Shown here piece after piece: positions 59,688-64,000 of a stretch of 64,000 bases of DNA. Position 1 is the stretch's first letter. Each line of letters opens with the position of its first letter. Below the pieces are notes generated by a model. That model had not been told where the DNA came from. It saw only the letters and a program-made list of their open reading frames with translations, and searched no databases. Made by a program: the position numbers and the translations under genes. This stretch comes from Planctomycetota bacterium (lineage in GTDB: Bacteria > Planctomycetota > Planctomycetia > Pirellulales > Pirellulaceae), in NCBI GenBank assembly GCA_014238905.1, contig JABAAE010000002.1, forward strand, positions 310,001-374,000, in the 5' to 3' direction.

Positions 59688-61091
59688 TCAAAAAACAGGA
59701 ATTGGTTTCTTTTTTTCCAGCATCTGCAAAATCGCTCGTGGAAACTGCGTCTGCAACCGGAGTTCTCCCATATCAAATAGACTATGCATCACAGTCGCTA
59801 AAAGATGCCCTGTGGTATAGGGATCGCTCAACGGCTCTCCCGCATCTCGGGTCGACTGTCCGATGGCCTGGCCTCCTTGGACCCCACCGCCAGCCAACGC
59901 CAAAGGACAAAGCCTTGCCCAGTGGTCTCGGCCGCCCCGATCATTTAATTTTGGCGTTCTTCCAAAATCGCCCGTAATCACAAGCAGGATTTTCTCAGTG
60001 AGACCTCGTCGTTTCACATCGGATAAAAATGCTGAAACCGCCTTGTCCAGCGAGCGGCCCAACATATCCATGCCGACCTGCATGCCGGGATTGTTGCTGT
60101 CAGCATGCATATCCCAACCCGCACTATGCACCGTCACAAAGCCACATCCTGATTCACATAATCGCCGCGCCATCAGCATCTGTTTACCAAGTGTTGATGG
60201 ACGGAATTTCTTAAATCCGATAGGAATGTGGCTGGTATCGTACTGTTGGATTAACCTTGGATCTTCTGAGGATAGATCCAGTGCCTGCCGACCACCCCCA
60301 GACAAGAGCGTTTCCGCCTGATCAACAAACTTGTTTGTGGGCGGAGGCCCCAGATTTTCCATTTTTTTTTGGCAGCCATCCAGCATTGACAGAAGAATTC
60401 GCCTTTCGCCAAATCGTTCGGCTGGCACACTCAGTGTCATATTAGAAAGAGCCGTACCACCTGCCGCAGGCTCAAATGGAGCATAATGTTGTCCCAGTTC
60501 CCCCGCATGTGATCCCTTTCGGACACGTGAAAGTTCGGAGCGATATTGACCATCCACTTCCTTTTCGGTCAGGAGACTGTAGGTGGGCATGCCAGAATCC
60601 AAGTGGCTGGCACCCCGCAACCTTGAAACAAGAGAACCCATACTGTACCCATTCTTTTGATCGCCGCGTGGGTCAGTCCCACCGGTCAACACATGCACGT
60701 GAGCCTGTTCATGTGAACCAACCGCATGATGGAAAGAACGAATAATTGCCATTTGGTCGAACCGCTCAGCAAGCCCCGGAAAGGCGCCACCCAATCGAAT
60801 TCCGGCAACACGCGTCGCATGACTACCATTAACACTTCCGATTCCCGTGCGCGAATTCGGTTTTGGATCAAAGGTCTCTATCTGGCTAGCGCCGCCAGAA
60901 AGGTATAACAAGACAACGCTCCGGTCGCGGATGTAACGCCGGTCCATATATCCAGTTTGATTAGCTGACAACAATTGAGGCAGGCTCAGCGATCCTAGAG
61001 CCAATGATCCAGCTGAAATAAAGTCGCGGCGACTCATTCCGTTACATTGAGTTTTTTCTTGACCGCTAAAAATCGTTAACATATCCATCAT
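59688..61091 (-). CDS. DUF1501 protein with twin-arginine-like signal
   Basis: 467 residues of the DUF1501 family (sulfatase-like alkaline phosphatase fold), abundant in planctomycetes. The leader MSRRDFISAGSLALGSLSLP is Tat-like. Family segments include SVVLLYLSGGASQIETFDPK, HVHVLTGGTDPRGDQ, TVHSAGWDMHAD and ITGDFGRTPKLNDRGGRDHW. Elsewhere these genes are usually paired with a DUF1549/DUF1553 cytochrome-like gene, but none is adjacent. The catalytic activity is not established. Confidence 0.9.
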   Translation of the reverse strand: MMDMLTIFSGQEKTQCNGMSRRDFISAGSLALGSLSLPQLLSANQTGYMDRRYIRDRSVVLLYLSGGASQIETFDPKPNSRTGIGSVNGSHATRVAGIRLGGAFPGLAERFDQMAIIRSFHHAVGSHEQAHVHVLTGGTDPRGDQKNGYSMGSLVSRLRGASHLDSGMPTYSLLTEKEVDGQYRSELSRVRKGSHAGELGQHYAPFEPAAGGTALSNMTLSVPAERFGERRILLSMLDGCQKKMENLGPPPTNKFVDQAETLLSGGGRQALDLSSEDPRLIQQYDTSHIPIGFKKFRPSTLGKQMLMARRLCESGCGFVTVHSAGWDMHADSNNPGMQVGMDMLGRSLDKAVSAFLSDVKRRGLTEKILLVITGDFGRTPKLNDRGGRDHWARLCPLALAGGGVQGGQAIGQSTRDAGEPLSDPYTTGHLLATVMHSLFDMGELRLQTQFPRAILQMLEKKKPIPVF

Positions 61092-61467
61092 TCCCGAAAA
61101 GTCGCTTCGGTCTTGCCTTTATCATAGCTAATTCCAGTGTCGGTACCAAATATTCTGGTTCGCCTCAACATTATTTCGTTCCGGCGTCCCATTCATCGTT
61201 GGTGGCGGGTCATCGTTGATGGACGTCGAGGCATCGGTGATGAAAAAGGGCCTCACCCTTGAAATTGCCGAATTGCGGCCCAGCGATTACAAGAAATGGG
61301 CGGGGGGGGGAATGAGAAAAAAGATGGTATTTAAACCGACTATCGGGTCCATTGGGTGAATCGTGTTGACCCGTTTGCCAGTCTGTCCGTTTGCTCTCTT
61401 GGGCGGATAGAAGTTAACTTAGTCTCCATAGAATATCGCCCACGTACCATTTGCCGATAGAATCGTA
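61092..61467. other. Divergent intergenic region
   Basis: About 375 bp between the DUF1501 and DNA glycosylase genes, so it should hold both promoters. A run of nine G lies at 61302-61310. No gene or RNA recognised. Confidence 0.45.
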
Positions 61468-62088
61468 ATGCCCTTTTCCGCGCAACACATCAAGACTGCT
61501 TTAACCCACCTTAAAAAATCCGATCCAGTCATGCGACAGGTCATTCGATCCATCGGGCCGTTCACACACAAACTGAGTCGTCATCGATTTGACATGCTGG
61601 TCAATTCAATCTTGTCGCAACAGATCTCGGTAGCCGCAGCGTCAACGATCAAACAAAGACTGCGTGAATTGGCCAACCAAAAGGTTTTCACTTCGGAAAC
61701 AATTTTGGAATTGGACGTTGAGACACTTAGATCGATTGGGGTCTCTCGTCAAAAAGCAAATTACATTCTCGATCTTTCGGAAAAGACAGCTAACGGTTCG
61801 GTCAACTTCCGTGGTTTCTCCAAAAAAAACAATGAAGAGATTATCCAAGAATTGACTTCCGTCAGGGGAATTGGACGTTGGACAGCACAGATGTTTCTGA
61901 TGTTCTCGATGGGAAGGCTGGACATATTTCCGTCCGATGATCTCGGTCTACGAAACTCAATGATTCAGCTCTACGATCTTCCTGAATCACCAAACAAAAA
62001 AGACTTGGCAGCAGTCGCGGAAAAATGGCAGCCCTACGCTACAGTCGCTTGCTGGTATTGCTGGAAGAGCCTTGACAGTCCAAAGTAA
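61468..62088 (+). CDS. DNA-3-methyladenine glycosylase II (AlkA-type, HhH-GPD)
   Basis: 206 residues. It removes alkylated bases from DNA, starting base excision repair. The helix-hairpin-helix is visible in LTSVRGIGRWTAQMFLMFSM, and the catalytic aspartate follows in FPSDDLGLRNS. The conserved LVNSILSQQISVAAASTI is at about residue 45. It lacks the N-terminal domain of E. coli AlkA, like the short bacterial forms, and has no iron-sulfur cysteine cluster. Confidence 0.9.
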   Translation: MPFSAQHIKTALTHLKKSDPVMRQVIRSIGPFTHKLSRHRFDMLVNSILSQQISVAAASTIKQRLRELANQKVFTSETILELDVETLRSIGVSRQKANYILDLSEKTANGSVNFRGFSKKNNEEIIQELTSVRGIGRWTAQMFLMFSMGRLDIFPSDDLGLRNSMIQLYDLPESPNKKDLAAVAEKWQPYATVACWYCWKSLDSPK

Positions 62089-62594
62089 ATGATGATGTTG
62101 AAGCCCATCCTGAAAAGAGACTGGATGACGATGCCATCAAGGCAAGGTACGTTAAATCTCACCTCAATAATCCGAAAGAAACCAGGAATTCGGACCGAGC
62201 GAAATGGCATGGGCAACAGGTTATATTAATCGGTTGCAATTCTAACATGGGTTCCCAAACCTGAGATTTAGAGGCCCGTATATATTGTGGTTACCGTAAC
62301 TCTGTGGCTACCGTAACTCTGTGGCTACCGTAACTCTGTGGTTAATTATCCTCTAAACAATAGAGTCCTTGTCCACCCATCGAGCCGTTGCGGGTTGAAT
62401 GTTCTCGGTCGATCCCCAATTCCAGTGACTCGCTCTTAAAAGAAAATCGTTTCGACCTAACTAGATGGGATGACACCGCCCACCCACTTGAGGCCTTCGA
62501 ATCGCCCGCAGAATTACCCCGGATACCCTCATCCTTCAAAACACCCGAAAAATCCAAACTTGCCAGCAAGCCGACGATGGTGAAAAATATCCGC
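62089..62594. other. Intergenic region with a short tandem repeat
   Basis: About 500 bp without a supported gene. Open frames at 62342-62569 and 62388-62771 look accidental. A 17-bp tandem repeat lies at 62286-62345. Confidence 0.45.
62286..62345. repeat. Three and a half 17-bp tandem repeats
   Basis: Unit TGTGGCTACCGTAACTC (first copy with T in place of C at position 6) occurs at 62286-62302, 62303-62319 and 62320-62336, with a partial fourth TGTGG at 62337. It is non-coding. Confidence 0.9.
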
Positions 62595-63722
62595 TCAGTC
62601 GATTTCTCCTTTCAGCTCTATCGGACGATCAAGGAATTCGGGATCTTCAATCGGTCCTCGGAATTCTTGGCTGAACCCGATTCCCATAAAAATCTGCTCG
62701 ATAGCAATGCCAACCATTTCCGACATCCCTCCCATTCTGTTCACCTTCATCGTGACAACGTTTTCTTTTGACTGGGCGGCAAATCCGGCAAGAATTTCAT
62801 TGGCGATGGGCATCGCTTTAGCCGCAACAGAAAGCTGATTCTTGATCATGCCTTGGACTTCTTCGTCTAGATTTTCCAAATTCTTCATCTGTTCATCTAA
62901 ATGCGTTTGGGCAGCTGAAAGCGACGTTTTTCCCATTGCTACTAACGCAGAACTCAATCCCTTCATCTGGCTGGCTGCTGCTTTATTTTTGCAAGTCAAT
63001 TGAATCACCAAAGGACTGCTCGATCGCAAATCCATATATCCCGTTCCGGCCAAAACGGTGTGAATGGACTTCAATGGGTCGATAGGTAATCCAAGTGGGG
63101 GCAGGTCGGAAAAGAACTGCGATGCCATCTCTTTGAAGCCGTCATTCGAACGGAACGCTACGGAGATCTCTGCTTTAGCGGGTGCAGATTTAATCTTGTC
63201 AGCCATGGTCCCCATTCCAGACTCGGCTTGGATAATTAACTCAATAGCCCCCGCAGTCGCCATGGTAAATTTTCTCTTGTTAGCAAAATACAGATTCGGC
63301 TCACTTTTACTGCTCGCTTTTAAATAAGTTTTTCCCATAAATTCAGTTTCGTCACTCTTAAATCGAGGGTTCTTTTCGAAAAACGACTCTCTGTCGAAAT
63401 CTTGGCTGAATTCAAAGGTGACAGCAAATTCGGGTTCTGATTCCCCAATAGCAAAAAAGTTTTGCGTTGTGACTGCCTTCATTTCCATCAAATCAAATCC
63501 CCCCTCGTTTTCCACAAGAGCAGCGAATTTCTCCAAAACCTCGGATTTTTTTTCCATGTGACCACGCAGCTTTTGGACATCAATCCTTACGATGCAAAAG
63601 GCATCATCTGATAGATGGGTGGTATCAATTTTGGCCGTCTGTGCTGAAGCAGAATGCAGCCCTGAAGCTCCGAGCAAGACCACGGCTGAAAACAAAAACG
63701 CAGAGTTAAACGGGTGATACAT
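62595..63722 (-). CDS. Large secreted protein, unknown function
   Basis: 375 residues from the ATG at 63720-63722, giving a signal peptide (AFLFSAVVLLGASGLHSASA); the frame continues 17 codons upstream without a signal. The mature protein has beta-alpha alternation (AFCIVRIDVQKLRGHMEKKS; EFAVTFEFSQDFDRESFFEK), a helical middle, and a C-terminal helix pair. It looks like the same broad class as the lipoprotein at 52570-53766. No catalytic motif was recognised. Confidence 0.75.
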   Translation of the reverse strand: MYHPFNSAFLFSAVVLLGASGLHSASAQTAKIDTTHLSDDAFCIVRIDVQKLRGHMEKKSEVLEKFAALVENEGGFDLMEMKAVTTQNFFAIGESEPEFAVTFEFSQDFDRESFFEKNPRFKSDETEFMGKTYLKASSKSEPNLYFANKRKFTMATAGAIELIIQAESGMGTMADKIKSAPAKAEISVAFRSNDGFKEMASQFFSDLPPLGLPIDPLKSIHTVLAGTGYMDLRSSSPLVIQLTCKNKAAASQMKGLSSALVAMGKTSLSAAQTHLDEQMKNLENLDEEVQGMIKNQLSVAAKAMPIANEILAGFAAQSKENVVTMKVNRMGGMSEMVGIAIEQIFMGIGFSQEFRGPIEDPEFLDRPIELKGEID

Positions 63723-63861
63723 ATTATTGATCTCGGGGAGTTTTGTAATGACTCGTTTCGAATTGACGGTCAAGTCACAACCATCTTAGGCTATTCGGCC
63801 GCATTTAGTAAAAATTGGCAAAAAAAACCTAAAGACTAATCGTTTTTTTATGGAGGCTGTC

Positions 63862-64000
63862 ATGGCATCTTCAATAAAAGCCATTGTTGAAAAACCGGCA
63901 CTTAATTCCGAAAGTTTTCCAACGAAAGAGCAACGTTAGCGTGATGTCGAGGCAGCCCAAAACCATAAACCTGAACAACATCAATATCACTTAAACGGGA
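63862..64000 (+). pseudogene. Possible small gene with an in-frame amber, cut by window edge
   Basis: An ATG at 63862 follows a clear GGAGG at 63852-63856. After 25 codons (ASSIKAIVEKPALNSESFPT...) there is a TAG at 63937, but the same frame continues openly to the window end (RDVEAAQNHKPEQHQYHLNG). It could be a 25-residue peptide gene, a gene broken by one nonsense mutation, or chance. Confidence 0.25.

Overview
The window looks like a chromosomal segment of a planctomycete, probably of the Pirellulales. The evidence is a roughly half-GC base composition, a sulfatase with a CxPxR motif, a DUF1501 protein and a DUF3500 protein with twin-arginine-like leaders, secreted proteins of types common in that phylum, two GroEL genes flanking one GroES, and an EF-G with an unusual switch region. 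This assignment rests on protein character only, because there is no rRNA in the window.

Layout. Positions 1-2456 (minus strand) hold the start of hemL and a DUF255 thioredoxin-like lipoprotein. Positions 2958-11255 (plus) hold a degenerate S41/PDZ protein and then a chaperone block: groEL1, groES, groEL2, dnaJ, grpE, an FmdB zinc ribbon and yacG. Positions 11256-19529 are mixed: two planctomycete envelope proteins, lpdA, rpsD, a small conserved protein and purH. Positions 19530-21200 encode a sigma-70 factor with several helix-turn-helix modules fused in front of it.

The core of the window, 21771-39759, is a long information-processing block: tRNA-Thr(TGT), tRNA-Tyr(GTA), tRNA-Gly(TCC), tRNA-Thr(GGT), tuf, tRNA-Trp(CCA), secE, nusG, rplK, rplA, rplJ, rplL, rpoB, rpoC, rpsL, rpsG and an EF-G gene. 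It joins the classical sec-nus-rpl-rpo and str clusters, with tuf at the head instead of after fusA. An array of eight 16-bp repeats lies between rplJ and rplL, and NusG carries a long acidic N-terminal extension.

Positions 39813-63722 are accessory. They hold a metallo-hydrolase; a minus-strand run of sulfatase, membrane-anchored VWA protein and a ChlI/MoxR-like AAA ATPase; a CDF metal transporter; a DUF5989 protein; a TerB-like protein; a nucleoside-type MFS permease; msrB translationally coupled to a ChlD-like VWA protein (a plausible partner of the AAA ATPase 8.5 kb away); a lipoprotein; an L,D-transpeptidase; DUF3500; gamma-glutamyltransferase; a GNAT acetyltransferase; DUF1501; a 3-methyladenine DNA glycosylase; and a second large secreted protein that resembles the lipoprotein in layout.

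No prophage, insertion sequence or CRISPR array was seen. The most notable features are the HTH-fused sigma factor, the rplJ-rplL repeat array, the split AAA/VWA module, the apparently inactive S41 protein before groEL, and a recurring tendency to short-period (13-17 bp) tandem duplication both inside and between genes.
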